This document shows, one piece after another, positions 47,200 through 58,872 of a stretch of DNA of 64,000 bases (position 1 is the stretch's first letter; each line of letters opens with the position of its first letter). Origin of the DNA: Varroa destructor (taxonomy: Eukaryota; Arthropoda; Arachnida; Mesostigmata; Varroidae); assembly GCF_002443255.2 (NCBI RefSeq), contig NW_019211454.1:31292061-31356060 (forward strand), in the 5' to 3' direction. Under the pieces are notes generated by a model. That model was given only the letters and a program-made list of their open reading frames with translations. It was not told where the DNA came from and searched no databases. The translations under genes were made by a program, and so were the position numbers.

Positions 47200-50100
47200 A
47201 TCAAATCCAATCTTCATTATTGACTTGGTGTATAATAGTAGTCACAGAAACAAGCGAACATAATAATTATCGTATTACGAGAAATTTAATATCAGCGTGA
47301 TAGTGCCTTATCTTCTGTCTCACAGGTATAGTATGGACGAAGTGCTTTGTTCATTTTTCAGCGTAGCTTACTTGAACCTAAAGTTCATAAACTGAAGTTC
47401 CATATACAAAGATCTAGCGAAATTCGGCATTTCAACACAGATGAATATTCGTCTTATCTGGTTAGAATCTGCTAAGAATTGTGAAACATAATACTAAAAT
47501 ATACCTGCCATCAGAAAACTTATCATGTTCCATAAGTTTTAAAGTAAAAAATGCTCGGAGTCTCAAAAACCGATCAAACATAATGTTACATGCTCGCATA
47601 AACTACACTTTCATCATCACAGACAACTTCGATGTTTAAAATAGAAAAACACGTAAAAGAAACAAAACTTTGATAGCTATCATGCAGTTCCTTTATTAAT
47701 AAATATACAGAATTTCAGTTAGCATCTTGAACAAGTTTCCTACTCTTAAAGTGCTCCAACGCTCAATTATTAATCATAACAATATCCTATCTATGATACG
47801 AGTACACATTCTTCCCAAAAAGGATTGTTTGTTTAATATATTAAATAAAAAAAATTTACATAATTACTGTTATTAATTATTAGTGTACGTAGACTCGACC
47901 ATTTGGCGCGTATATATGAGCCAATTAGACTTGTTATATTTTAACTCATGTCGGGTAAATAACCTGCTACTAAAAAACAACGGCCAAATGTCATCTGCCA
48001 ACTGATGACTTTGGTGTGACTAGCCAAAACACTATATAAGTTTATAATGTTAAATCACCTTTAAAAAAGCGTAGTAGGTTACCCCTGGGTAGCTGCCCGA
48101 CCAATTCTGCTGATCATCTACTAGCCTAAACAAATTTCTCAGACCTTAATGATTTCCTCTTCTGCCGTATAATCTCATGTCGACTGACTTATTTCCGGAT
48201 CGCGAAAGTTCTGCCGCTTGGAAACTCAAACTCAGAACAAAGAAAAGGATGCGGCAAACCGAGCGACAAAAATAAACCCCGTAGAAAAATTAAGGTTCCG
48301 TGAGCGGTTCGATTGGCATAACACGGCTACATTTACTTGGCTAGCGCTGGAGTAATATACTTTGTAAATATCTATCCCTAGAAAAGGTCGAACTTGTGTA
48401 CTAACACGAGTTAACTAGTGATATTGAGTTGGATAATCCTCGATGAAACCTTTGCACATGTAGGACGCGTGACACGACCATTACAAAATGCGGACGACGA
48501 GTACCGGCTATCCTTATACGAAAAAATAGAGCTCTCTTTACCAGTCCTAGCCTACCATCGTGTTCAGATAAGCACCACGGTCAACGTGATCTGTTGAGCA
48601 TCTTGAATTTGCAGTCTCCTTAGATATCTTGCAGAGGTAAACAGTAAAAACTTCGACCGCAGCGCACTGTGCGATAAGCCAATTAGAATGAACATTACGA
48701 GTCTTTATAATCAACGTTCTGTTCCCCGTAAATGTCAGCAGTAAGCGCTAATATAATGCGGTAATGAGCAATGTCTTCGTCAATATGAGAACTGTGGTCA
48801 AGTTGAAGTTCCAGATGTACTGGATCGTCCAAGAACAAATACGATCAGTATGTACTCTGCATGGGAATACTTCTCTCTCATGTATGGTTTTCATATAAAA
48901 AAAAACCAACGATTTGTTTATGCCGGTCTAAATAAAGGAATAAATCAGTGCCTACTACCAACAAAATTCCCGTTCGATATAGAAAAGATTCGGTCAGTTG
49001 CATATTGGCTGCATTCTTCTTCTCATCTAGTGACCTTACACAGGTCCTCTCTACAAATATGCTGTAATAACCGTTTAACTAATGCTCAACCCTTCCGTTA
49101 ATAAACTATATTAAAGATCTATAATAACCTAGAAGTCTACGACGTAACAATTTCGAATAGAAGGCGTTCGCCGGTCGTGCCGCTCACTAACCAAAGTTGC
49201 TTTGTGGGAAATGAATCGTCTGGTTTTCGGCTCTCTTTGGCCTTGTTTATTGTATGTTTTCATTTTTGAGTTATAGACAAGTGTTATTTGCTAGAAGGTA
49301 ATGATAGTTATCGATTTCTAGACGCTTCCTTAAATGCGAAAGATCAATTACAGCCTTTGTCAGATTCAGTCAGCAACCGTAGCGCGATCTATGTGTCTGG
49401 TTCGCGATGGATGTCATTCCGTGATTCCGACGCCGTGTTAAAGCTCAATGCTGCTACTCTTCAATGAACTAATACTATTCAAGTATAACAATGGACTTAT
49501 CAGATTTTTTTGGAAAGTTTACCCTTACAGCAAAAGCGTAAAGATTCAGATAGCTTTCGAAGCACGTGTCTAACCAACAAGAACTCTTTCCACCGCTAGA
49601 CGACCATATCTGCTTAGTGTTTACCGGGTTTGTCGCTTTTAGGTCGATATCAGCTGACAACAGCAATACTGCGTCAAGGGAAGACGACGACGACGACAAC
49701 AACGGTATTGAACTGATGTCATCCCGTGCCTTGCTTTTTAGCATAGCAAAAAATAAATTAGCACCAGGTTCTTTACTCACTTAAGCAGCTATGAATACGG
49801 AATCATACATATTACTTACTGAAACAAGTGCTATCGATGCTGGCGAGTCGATGCTAGAGTATTCGTTCTAGTACGGTAATGGTGAGAGGTTTACTCTTGA
49901 TAATGAACGTATATGAGTTTTTCAGTTTTTTTTTTTCTTTATAGGGTCAAAGCTTTAGCTACGAGGCAGCATTTATAACTTCGTAGACCGTTTACGTTCT
50001 GAGTTTTACGTCCGACATCGCCGTTTGGTGTTCGATGAGACGGCTGGCACGAAACGAAGTACATCTATGCCAGACCAGCACGTGTCTCTAAGGTTAGCAG

Positions 50101-50651
50101 GCAAATAGGTTAACCAGTCAATAGCCACGAGGGCTTATTAGATCCACTGTGTAGTGAGTGACTATACCTTTTCTAACACATGTTTTTTTGGTATTTGCGA
50201 ACATACTTCTCTATAGAAAAAAACTGATCCTTTTCATCATCGTCAGTCTCTTTCTGTATAATCGGTTAGTTTCAATCTCTTTTTTATAACCAGTGTTGTA
50301 GCAGTGAGGTGCGCTCACTTAGGCACTGGTGAATTCTAATCCTGCTGCTGCTACTACTGCTACTAACGACTTGCGGGCATACGCCGTCTTCGCAGTAGAC
50401 ATTTTGGTATAGTCCTTGTCGTTGTATCGTTAGATGGCTTTGTATCCTACATCTGTCTATTTGGCCGAAGTCACCCTTCCACTTGTCTGCCGTCTCTTAC
50501 CCACCAATTTCGTCCATCACTCCGCTGATGTTGTTGCTGCTGCTGCTGCATGGAGAGCGAATCGCCTACCACCTGTATAACAGCCTATCTACGACCCATG
50601 TCCATGCTTCGTTTTGCTATTCGTACCCATGGAACCCCTACGTGGATGTAG
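47200..50651. other. No supportable gene
   Basis: AT-rich to about 49.4 kb. At 49475-49784 both strands are open across a (GAC)n repeat (49683-49697), giving an acidic run on plus and a serine run on minus. Neither has splice support. CTG/GTT-type triplet repeats appear near 50340-50360 and 50530-50550. Confidence 0.45.
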
Positions 50652-50823
50652 AACTATAACTATGGGGATTCAGAATCGGACCATTGTCTTTGGCTGTTTG
50701 TTTGGTTACTGTCGTCGACGTTGGTCGGGCTGCTCCAGCTATTTTCGACTGCAACGCCAGTTTTGGTAGTAGAGTCGATTGTCTTTGGCCTGAGGGGAGG
50801 CTGCCGAGGCTGGGGTAGCAAAG
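50652..50823 (+). CDS. Candidate exon with consensus donor, hydrophobic peptide
   Basis: A plus-strand frame open from just after a TAG (50649-50651) to a consensus donor, GCAAAG/GTAAGC, at 50823. It holds 57 codons plus one base. The peptide contains a long hydrophobic stretch (CLWLFVWLLSSTLVGLLQLF), then a Gly/Arg-rich end. The minus strand is open here too, in two frames of about 100 codons, giving a proline-rich peptide. The direction of coding, if any, is therefore unsettled, and this may instead be UTR-like CAG/CTG-rich sequence. Confidence 0.2.
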
Positions 50824-51660
50824 GTAAGCCTCTCGTGCTGACCAACAAACTAAACGAACTATAGGCATAAGGCAATGAGTAGCAGGGCAAAAGGCAAGAT
50901 AGTCCTTGAGCTGTCGCCTGATTACTAGGGCAAGACCAAAACCCGGCAATCGGTAAAGGCAATGGCTATACGAGCAACAACATCAATGAATTTGCTGGCT
51001 AACCGGTTAGTCATAGCACTGCAATTTGTAGATGTTTACCGCGGCTGACGATGCCTGCTGTCATCCACACTGCTGTAGACGCAGATTTGTCTACCGCTCC
51101 AGCGAGTGGGTTAACCAATAGGTAGTTTTACCACATCACACACACAGACACACTGAACTAGAGCATTTTCGTCAGACTATTAGGCCCAAGCTAGATAGAA
51201 ATGTTAGCAGCTGCCAGGAAGTATTCTCAATTCGTCAGGCTGCAGATAGGGCTAAATCTGTTTCGTACATCGGCATACCACTTCCAATCGCTGGCTATTC
51301 ATCCTACTTCGGTCAGCTGAAATGGCGGTAAAAATACATCAAAGTTGTTCATGAACATTCAAGAAAAGAATCTCTACCTAATCCTGTCGAATCTTTATTG
51401 ATTACAGAAAAATCCAAACAAAAAATAAGTGAAAGCAGTGAAACAATTGATATACTGTATTCGACCTCACGGTTCCACGTCCCTTTTCCTGATTTTTATC
51501 CGGAACTTAGAAGCTTGTAAATAAACTAATTTTTCGCCCACGACGTCTTGCCATCGACGACACGCTTTGGCTATCGCATCGCTACTGGTCTCCTATATGT
51601 TATAGCTAGAACGAGAGTAAACCTATGGCAAAAACTAGTTCGTCGTTGTCAATTTCCTAC
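50824..51660. other. CAG/CTG-rich sequence without a clear gene
   Basis: Moderately GC-rich and triplet-rich, with a CACACACACAGACACAC stretch near 51140. It resembles UTR or intron sequence of arthropod genes but holds no assignable frame. Confidence 0.35.
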
Positions 51661-51767
51661 GACAACACGTGACGAAACGGCGCCTAGAAAGAGTAATCGT
51701 TTTTCGGCTTTGCAATCATTCGAGGACTCGTCCAGGGCCTCCGCTGGTCTTTTCGAAGTCAGGCAAA

Positions 51768-51980
51768 CTCATGGTGCTTACCTATCGACTGGCACCGACA
51801 TCGCTCGTGCTGTTTACCTATGGTCTTTTAAGTTTTGCTATTGCACTTATTGCTAATGCTGTTTACGTTAACAGTAAAGGTGGCATTTTTACACAAGCGG
51901 TCCTTCTAGCTAGAAATCCAGCCGGACGCCCACTGGGCACGGCAATAAGAAAAAACTCACAACGGGGCTATGCTTCTTAA
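51768..51980 (+). CDS. Candidate exon encoding a transmembrane segment
   Basis: Within a 103-codon plus-strand frame (51669-51980, non-ATG), the part from the ATG at 51771 reads MVLTYRLAPTS, then a clear 20-residue hydrophobic helix (VLFTYGLLSFAIALIANAVY), then a basic tail. AAAG/GTGGCA near 51880 could be a donor. A second frame of 102 codons overlaps on the same strand. No family is recognised. Confidence 0.22.
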   Translation, partial: LMVLTYRLAPTSLVLFTYGLLSFAIALIANAVYVNSKGGIFTQAVLLARNPAGRPLGTAIRKNSQRGYAS

Positions 51981-53182
51981 TACTTCAACTCAGTGCAGTA
52001 CAACAGAAGCGGTTCAACGGACACGATAAAGCAGTCCGCTCACTTCCAAGTTCACACGAAAAATACGCAGCCCCTTCTCGGTTTCGGAGTAGTTTTCGCG
52101 TAATACACTGCAAACCCAAATCAAGTAAAATTGTAGAGTACTGCAAGTAGAAGTGTTGCTTGCAGAAGTGCCCGCTTGAATGCAGTGTCGTAGCTACTTT
52201 TTTCATCGTGAGCTGGTAGCCTTCATCGAATGAACTTGGAAAGATGAAAGTTAGTGATAATTTATTACTGCGCTATTATACGTTTACCGCAAGTCTAACA
52301 TGCAGAGTTATCTATCAGTAGTAAGGTGCAAAAAAAAATGCGGTGCGCTTTGAGGATACGTACTAACAAATTGCCAGGAAAAAATACCTACTACAAAAAA
52401 TAGATCCTACTAAATATTCGGCTGAAGTTTTCTAGTAAAGAGCCTATCTGCATATTATATATAAGTCAGCCGATTTTCAGATGTTTTTCGTCTGCTCGAT
52501 TAAACGCGAGTCGTATCATCAATGGTACTGATTATATTAGCTATTTCAACAGATACAATTAGCCTAAGGCTAAACGTATAATCAAGCTAGAGACAACCTG
52601 CTGCATACGAATCCACATAGATACACGTGTTCACCTATCCGCCTATATCAACTCGTGTATATACCTGGTGTATCCTTGACGATGTCATAGCGTGTTGACA
52701 TAATCGTACGTAACCTTCCGTCCATAGTCACGCTGTTAGCGCTAATCTGTGGCGATCGTCAATACTTTATAGATTGTAAAATCAGCCGCTTTGAATCCAC
52801 TATAGCGCACATAAGTTCGAAAAGTCCGATTGGTCTAACCCAGTTTCCGCATACATCCCTATAACCTCCTTTTGCATCAAAACTGCAATATTACGATTAT
52901 TAGCATTACTGTTACGGTTTTGAGTTTAAATGCTCTGCTTCCTCTCAGCGGCACTCATCTGTTGAAGTGCAGCATACCATAATCTAGCCCAAGACCAAAT
53001 TCCCTACCGAATGAAGATCTTCGGTTTATGACGCTCTGTCCACTACAGGACACTCTTTTTTGGTCTCCAACCTCCTCGAGTTTCTTCCTCCAACAGACAA
53101 ATACGTTTGATGAAGAGATGATGAAAGGTAACAGAAAAGAAAAATGGGGCAGAGGGAAGTACATCAAATGATACAGTTATAC
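51981..53182. other. No supportable gene
   Basis: Unassigned. Open frames at 51985-52206 and 52955-53167 on minus. The latter lies downstream of the next candidate exon on the same strand but has no clear acceptor. Confidence 0.45.
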
Positions 53183-53462
53183 CTGTTAGGGAGCCCACCT
53201 GGGAATACCAACCTACACAGCTTCGCGTTTGCTTCTTTCCATTTGCTGACTGCGTCGTCCATTGGTACGCGGAGGTCCCGACAGTAACCTACACGAGGAC
53301 GACAATACCATTCAACGTTACACCTCAACCAAACATCTTGTCTCCCGGACGTTAATAGACAGATATATGTACTAAACATGAGAAATATGTGGTGGTCTGG
53401 GCTCAAATTCGAACGTGGACACGCTGTGTTTTGTGGTGGTAGTATGCCGTCTGACAGAATGC
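53183..53462 (-). CDS. Candidate internal exon, unknown protein
   Basis: The minus strand has an acceptor GTGTCTTTCAG at 53464-53463, an open frame of 280 nt, and a donor CCTAACAG/GTATAA at 53182-53181. The peptide contains five cysteines (including WLRCNVEWYCRPRVGYCRDL) and ends in a charged helix (DDAVSKWKEANAKLCRLVF). The cysteine spacing suggests an extracellular or metal-binding segment, but it fits no family I know. Both splice signals are good and the length is typical of an internal exon. Confidence 0.3.
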
Positions 53463-54985
53463 CTGAAAGACACAAAGCTCGAAGCTGAACTTCAAAGATT
53501 TGAAGTTATCATATCTTGCTGTCTATATGGGTTTATGATAAAACTATACTTGCAGACTGATATAAGGGACGCTCAAAATGCATAAATTAGAAAATGTATT
53601 ATAAGTTATAAATACAATATCCTTGCTTTTCCTGATAAGTAGGCAATAGTTAATTACCTAGCCGGTAGCCATCATTCTTTCCGCAATTGTCAGTTGTCAA
53701 CGGCAAATGAAAGGTCAGAAGTATACGGGATAGCGAAAACTGTATGGCGAAGATAAAATGAAATGATCAGACGCCATTAGCACTCTTCAGTTGATTCGGC
53801 GAAGTCGGAATAATTGAAATCGTTACTGACTAAGATTAGCTGCTAGCACGATAAGGCTAGCGGAAGTAAATGAACAGTATTAGATAGGCAGCTTCCGCGT
53901 AATTTGGTAGTTTCGGCTTGGAGTCTTCTGCTGCTTGACTCAGCTAACAATGTCGATTCTTACGTGATCCTTGTAACTAGCAGTTTCCTGATAATTTATT
54001 AACCGAGCTTGGCTAGCGCCAACGTATAGCAGCGGCGGAAATAGCAACAACACTTATTCGGTTATACCTGAAAAACAAAGCCGACGGCGCACCGGAAGTC
54101 AATACCCATTTTCACATAATAAGGTTAAGAGCACATCGTAACCATATGCGCCTCTAGCTAGCGTCAGTATGAAGGCCTGACGCTTTTATCACATCTGGTG
54201 CCAAGAAAACGCCAGCTGTCGTCGTCAGCAGCCTCCTTTTCTTTGGGAACGCGCTAATACGAAACTAATCTACATTGCGAGGAAGATTAGGCTCTCTTTC
54301 CGTCCCTTACTGTCTCCTTTGTATTCGTCTCTCGCTAAGCTTTTTTATAGCAGGCTCATCACGCAAATGCATGTATTATCTATAAATGAGAAACGAGACA
54401 AAAGCAGCTACCCGAGCAGCCATCAGGTGATAAGAGCCGATGACCCCGTTTGAACCCTGGATTATGCTTTTCCTTTCCGTGCAGCGTGTATCCGGGTGTA
54501 TGTCTTAGAACCTAGCACGTGGCAGGCCCACACGTGCGCAGCTAATGTGTCGATTCGACATTTAAAAGATGTTATCTGCTAGGAAAACAAAAATATGATC
54601 CCACTCGTCCGCCAGGAGGTAGTCGTTAGTCATCCATTTAGCTACTTTACTTTTCTCGCTTACATTGAAATTCCATTACTCTGTCGATGCGTGCTGAACA
54701 TACCCGTTGTCCCAGATCTATACAGAGATTTATAGACATAAACATTGAGGCACGCATACATACTTTTTGCATTGCAAACATGTATACTGGTAGCTTCGGT
54801 GTGAAAAGTCGAAGAGCGATACTACCATTATACCTAATGGCCTCTTAGTACTCCCATTTAGCCAGGCTGTGCTATCTTTGTCTTGCAGCCACGTGACACG
54901 ATAGGCCAGCACATGTTAAGGTCGCATGCGGTGCCCGCACCTGCATTGCGTATTGTTACTCGACTGGTTTTCTTTCTAACACTAT
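53463..54985. other. No supportable gene; one tRNA-like relic
   Basis: Unassigned. At 54417-54458 AGCCATCAGGTGATAAGAGC resembles an A-box region and GTTTGAACCCT a B box. They are only about 15 nt apart, as if the anticodon arm were deleted. Confidence 0.4.
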
Positions 54986-55294
54986 GATCCTTGTCCGAGA
55001 GCGGCAAGCTTGTCGAGCTTGGGGGTCGTGACTGCGCTGGAAACAACCCTGCAACACCTTATGTACTGTTCGAGCCTGGTGACCGTCCGACTCCCGCGCG
55101 GACAACCACTGCTTAGCTATCTGCTTCGTCTAATTCCCGAGAACAGGCAACACAGCCAATGGATCGACGACGGCGAGTCGAAAAACAAACCACTTAAGCT
55201 CACAGAAATGGCCTCGGCCAGCTTAACTTATCGCATGACGAAGTCCTTCGATTACTTAAGTGATTATCTATTTAACATCATTTACATAAAATAG
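54986..55294 (+). CDS. Candidate terminal exon, GC-rich third positions
   Basis: The plus-strand frame runs 102 codons to TAG at 55292-55294. The first 60 codons are markedly GC-rich at third positions (CTG, GTG, ACC, GTC, CTC, CCG), unlike the surrounding AT-rich DNA. This is the best codon-bias hint in the window. The peptide reads LETTLQHLMYCSSLVTVRLP, then RGQPLLSYLLRLIPENRQ and an acidic loop, then SFDYLSDYLFN. It is helical and soluble-looking, but I cannot name it. A pyrimidine-rich GGTTTTCTTTCTAAC lies just upstream, with possible AG acceptors near 54996. It may be a retrogene fragment. Confidence 0.33.
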   Translation, partial: DPCPRAASLSSLGVVTALETTLQHLMYCSSLVTVRLPRGQPLLSYLLRLIPENRQHSQWIDDGESKNKPLKLTEMASASLTYRMTKSFDYLSDYLFNIIYIK

Positions 55295-57377
55295 GAAATT
55301 CTTACAGGAACCAAATTTCATATTTTCTTCCTTTAGGACCGTCGGAGGCTAGTTTCGTATTACATTGGGTAATAATAGGTTGTAGTTCACTAATTTATAA
55401 GTTAAGCTAGAATAGCTGGTAACGGATATGATTGCGTTGATTGAACTATTACTTTTGTTACCAATATCTATAGTCGATTTCTGCTCTCATATAAGCGTTT
55501 TAGCTGTAACCCCACGGTTACAGAAGGGAGCAAGTAAATCGCTTTGTCTGGAAAGGTCACTTGGCTTCCGCTGGGAAACGCTTCTGAATTTGCTTATTGA
55601 AATATATGTGTGTTATTTAATACGTTAAACACAGATCAATTTTAGTATGCATGGAATAAAATGGTGTGCTAGATCTGATATAATTACAATTAGTTTTACC
55701 TTTTACGTTTTATCATTTGTATGCAATGCACCGAAAACTCGTGGTTTTTTTCATCGGTAGTACCGTTATGTTTGCCTAATTGTCCTACAGTAGAGATTTC
55801 AATTTAGTTCACCAGTCTACAGACTACTATCGTACATATCTCTTACCTACATAGGCCGTGCCAATAGTCAGTCACGAGCGATCATCACCCTCAACAACAA
55901 CTACTACTGGGATAAATAATATAAACCATAAATAATGGAAAAAGACACAAATAAAATCCGATTTACTTGCTGCTGATGAGTGCAACTGAATGCATGTAGC
56001 ACAGAACTAGTCGTTCTCGACTGCGCAGATAAGCATCGTATTTGCTTATACGGAAGCTGTTGAATGTGGACGACTACGAAGTTTGGCCAATATAAGAACT
56101 TGAGCAATGTAACCCAGTAGTTGGGAAGAACTGAAAGAACCGCTTTCTGCTCCTCTGCGGATCAACCCATTGATCCCAGGATAACAAGGATTCTACTTTT
56201 AGCGGTATTTTACGCAAGTACAGTGACAGGTCTAGGGGTATATCAAAGCAGTGAGGGATGGAAGAATTATTAGGGAAGTGAGCAGTACAACGATATATAA
56301 AAGCAAAGTTTCAAAAGCATATGCTGAGTCAGAATTGTCATCGCGATTTACAGTTGCCTAACAAGAGTTTTATAAGGGCACACACATGGGTATGTACATG
56401 CATGCACGCTTGCACGTGTGGCGTCCCTAATATAGCTAGAAGCATTTAGAACAAACGATAAGATTCGTAAACTCCACTCTACTTTGGCCGCCGTTTGCCA
56501 AAATTTGATTTTCTGCCTATTAATCAGCTTGTGCAATCGGATTGGCTTAGTCCAAAAACTTTTTACACTAATCCCGCAAGTGATTTTATCCCAATCTGAT
56601 TCTGCAGAGGGTGAACGCCCTCGCATCTGTTCGAGTTCATCGCTTTGGGAAACTCATCTGTCTCATCTAAGATTCATGGATAAAATTAGGTACCAAGAGT
56701 TCTTAATTTGTGCCCGACTGAAATTACTACTATGGATAAGGGCTTTGTAGTGGTCTAAAAGGTTGTTGGACGACGATTAATGTCGAGTTATTATATTTGA
56801 AACCCTTTAATAACGTTCGGTTGCAAAACGAATCTACACCGTTTAAAACCATTTTGTTGGATTCATAACACAGCGTTTATAACAAAACAATTTATTCAGA
56901 GATATTGAAAATTATCTAAAAGTAAAGTAAAAGAAATATGGTTCAATGAAGTATTGCACTTGGCGTTCGCCGAATTTCTATCGCCTCGTAATCCAATAGT
57001 TTCGGTAGACACAGGAAAGAGTCCAGAGCTAGTTTTGTTTCTATGAGTGATGATGTGAGCACAAAATATGATGCGTACGGAGTGAGGAGAGACTGAGCAA
57101 GATTCGTTAGACAGACACATTTCAATGGCTGATTAACGTTTCCGTCAATTCCCATCAGGTCCGATCCAAGAATCTGATACTGTGGATTAGGGATAGCAAT
57201 TTAGACGCGCTCGAGCACATGGTTGCCGTGCGACTGCTCGTTACACATAGAAGTTTAGGTAGAATTACTGAGTATTGCAATATAAATCGACGCTGACTCT
57301 AGGCGGGACCACAAAATTCGTATTCAACATCGTTCATGTATTACATATATGCATATGATAGACGCCAAAAGAATCAG
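55295..57377. other. No supportable gene
   Basis: AT-rich. Overlapping frames at 56348-56750 are open on both strands, without motifs. The ATGCATGCACGC stretch near 56398 is a short purine-pyrimidine alternation. Confidence 0.45.
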
Positions 57378-57640
57378 CTAGCCCAGTATCAGTGCATAAA
57401 GCCAAGGGGGAATAGGACATAATTGGCAAGCGTATTGTGTCTTGTATCCGGGTGGATTATTATCTAACGTGGAGCAAATGGCGGCGGACAGAAGAACGAA
57501 GTAAAGTAGTACGTACATGAAACCGAGAAATATGGCAAGTGCAGAAGCGTCGTAGAAAATAAACAATCGGCGCAGCCAGATTGACATATAGCGCTCGTAC
57601 GGGTTTGACAACCAGTACGCCAGAAGGTCAAAGAAATGAA
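57378..57640 (-). CDS. Candidate terminal exon of a membrane protein
   Basis: After an acceptor-like GTTAGTTAACAG (AG at 57642-57641) the minus strand is open for 87 codons to TAG. The peptide begins HFFDLLAYWLSNPYERYM, then SIWLRRLFIFYD. A clear membrane helix follows (ALAIFLGFMYVLLYFVLLSA), then a Pro/Cys-containing loop (DNNPPGYKTQYACQLCPIPP) and a short hydrophobic end. Aromatic-rich flanks and a positive patch before the helix are typical of integral membrane proteins with several passes. No family is recognised. The acceptor lacks a strong pyrimidine tract. Confidence 0.33.
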
Positions 57641-58134
57641 CTGTTAACTAACCGTATGATCGTGTTGTGGAATAAAAGATGTGTGTAAACGTAATGCTAA
57701 CTCGAAGAAATCTACTTCTTGTGGAATACCATTATCGTCTTATGGAGAATAAAAGCAAACAAAAAGGAAACGAAAATAAACCGTCGTGTCACTTATAATA
57801 TACATATTTTTAGCATTCGCCCATTAGTTTATTTGATAAGTACTTACAATATGTGGCTCGACCTGTTTCGCTTTGGTATCGCCCGTATCTCCATGTTTAC
57901 GTGAAATTCCTTTATAAAAAACATTACATAATTTATAGATGATTCTCAATACTTCAAATGATTTAATATGCCTACGTAGAAGGAAAGATACCTGTCTTTG
58001 TGTTAGATTCCTAATCAAAAGTTCACAAAGCCTGTATTAGCAGATAAGCATAAAGATATGCTATAACAAAACGCATCTTTAGCAAATATCCAAATCAATT
58101 GGATCATCATTGCGTATTCTCCTGTTTAATGCTG

Positions 58135-58166
<32 letters not shown>

Positions 58167-58509
58167 CGAAATTCCTCTAAGAGTTTAGTTCCTCAACACT
58201 TTCCAGATCCCGTCACACGTGGAACTACGCAACGGTATTGAATCGGATGCGTTTTTCGAAATATTATACTTTATCCTGTACGTTCGTTGCTTTGTAGATG
58301 CTCGTCCTAGCTACGTATTATAGCCCTGGAGAACCGATCAACACGTTCGTTAGAGAAAATACGCTAATGCGATCAATCTACCTCAAGGCTTGAGCACTCA
58401 CGCACTATTCTAGAAGTATAAAATAATCGATTGCTGGGCGCACAGCTAGTTCATAATAGGTATCGTCTTTGTTTTTATCACTGTGGGTCGCCATGACTCA
58501 TAATATCAG
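57641..58509. other. No supportable gene; (AAT)n repeat
   Basis: AT-rich, with an (AAT)n microsatellite at 58137-58162. Confidence 0.5.
58137..58162. repeat. (AAT)n microsatellite
   Basis: About eight AAT units followed by GATAACG. Confidence 0.95.
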
Positions 58510-58872
58510 ATGGGATCTTCAATAAGATTCCTGATAGGGTGTATTTGCATCGTGTGCTTCAGGCCGAACCATAGCGTTTTGGTGTCGTTCTATATACTTG
58601 TATCTAGTGGTTGTAGGAGTAGGGCAGCGGCGGCCGTAGTTTATACGTGTGGCCAAGTGCGACGTAAGCCGTCTCTGGCATCTCTTCTCATGGAGATTTT
58701 GGCTTATTTACTGCTGTTAATAAGCTGCACAGTTTACTCTAACGAAAGCAATGTTTGTGCCCTCTATGAAAAAAGACCGTTTAAGCGGGGTCTGTTTCCT
58801 GCTGGGTCGTACAGCACTTTGCCGTTCCTGATTTGTTCCTGGGAAAGGTGGGTAGACGCTTTCCCATTTTAA
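58510..58872 (+). CDS. 120-codon ATG-initiated open frame, unknown
   Basis: Begins with a true ATG and runs to TAA. The peptide starts hydrophobic (SSIRFLIGCICIVCF) and has a second hydrophobic stretch (EILAYLLLLISCTVYSNES) around residues 63-81. It holds nine cysteines in total. It could be a small membrane or secreted protein, but I see no family, no splice context and no polyadenylation signal. A CTG repeat follows the stop. Confidence 0.2.
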   Translation: MGSSIRFLIGCICIVCFRPNHSVLVSFYILVSSGCRSRAAAAVVYTCGQVRRKPSLASLLMEILAYLLLLISCTVYSNESNVCALYEKRPFKRGLFPAGSYSTLPFLICSWERWVDAFPF

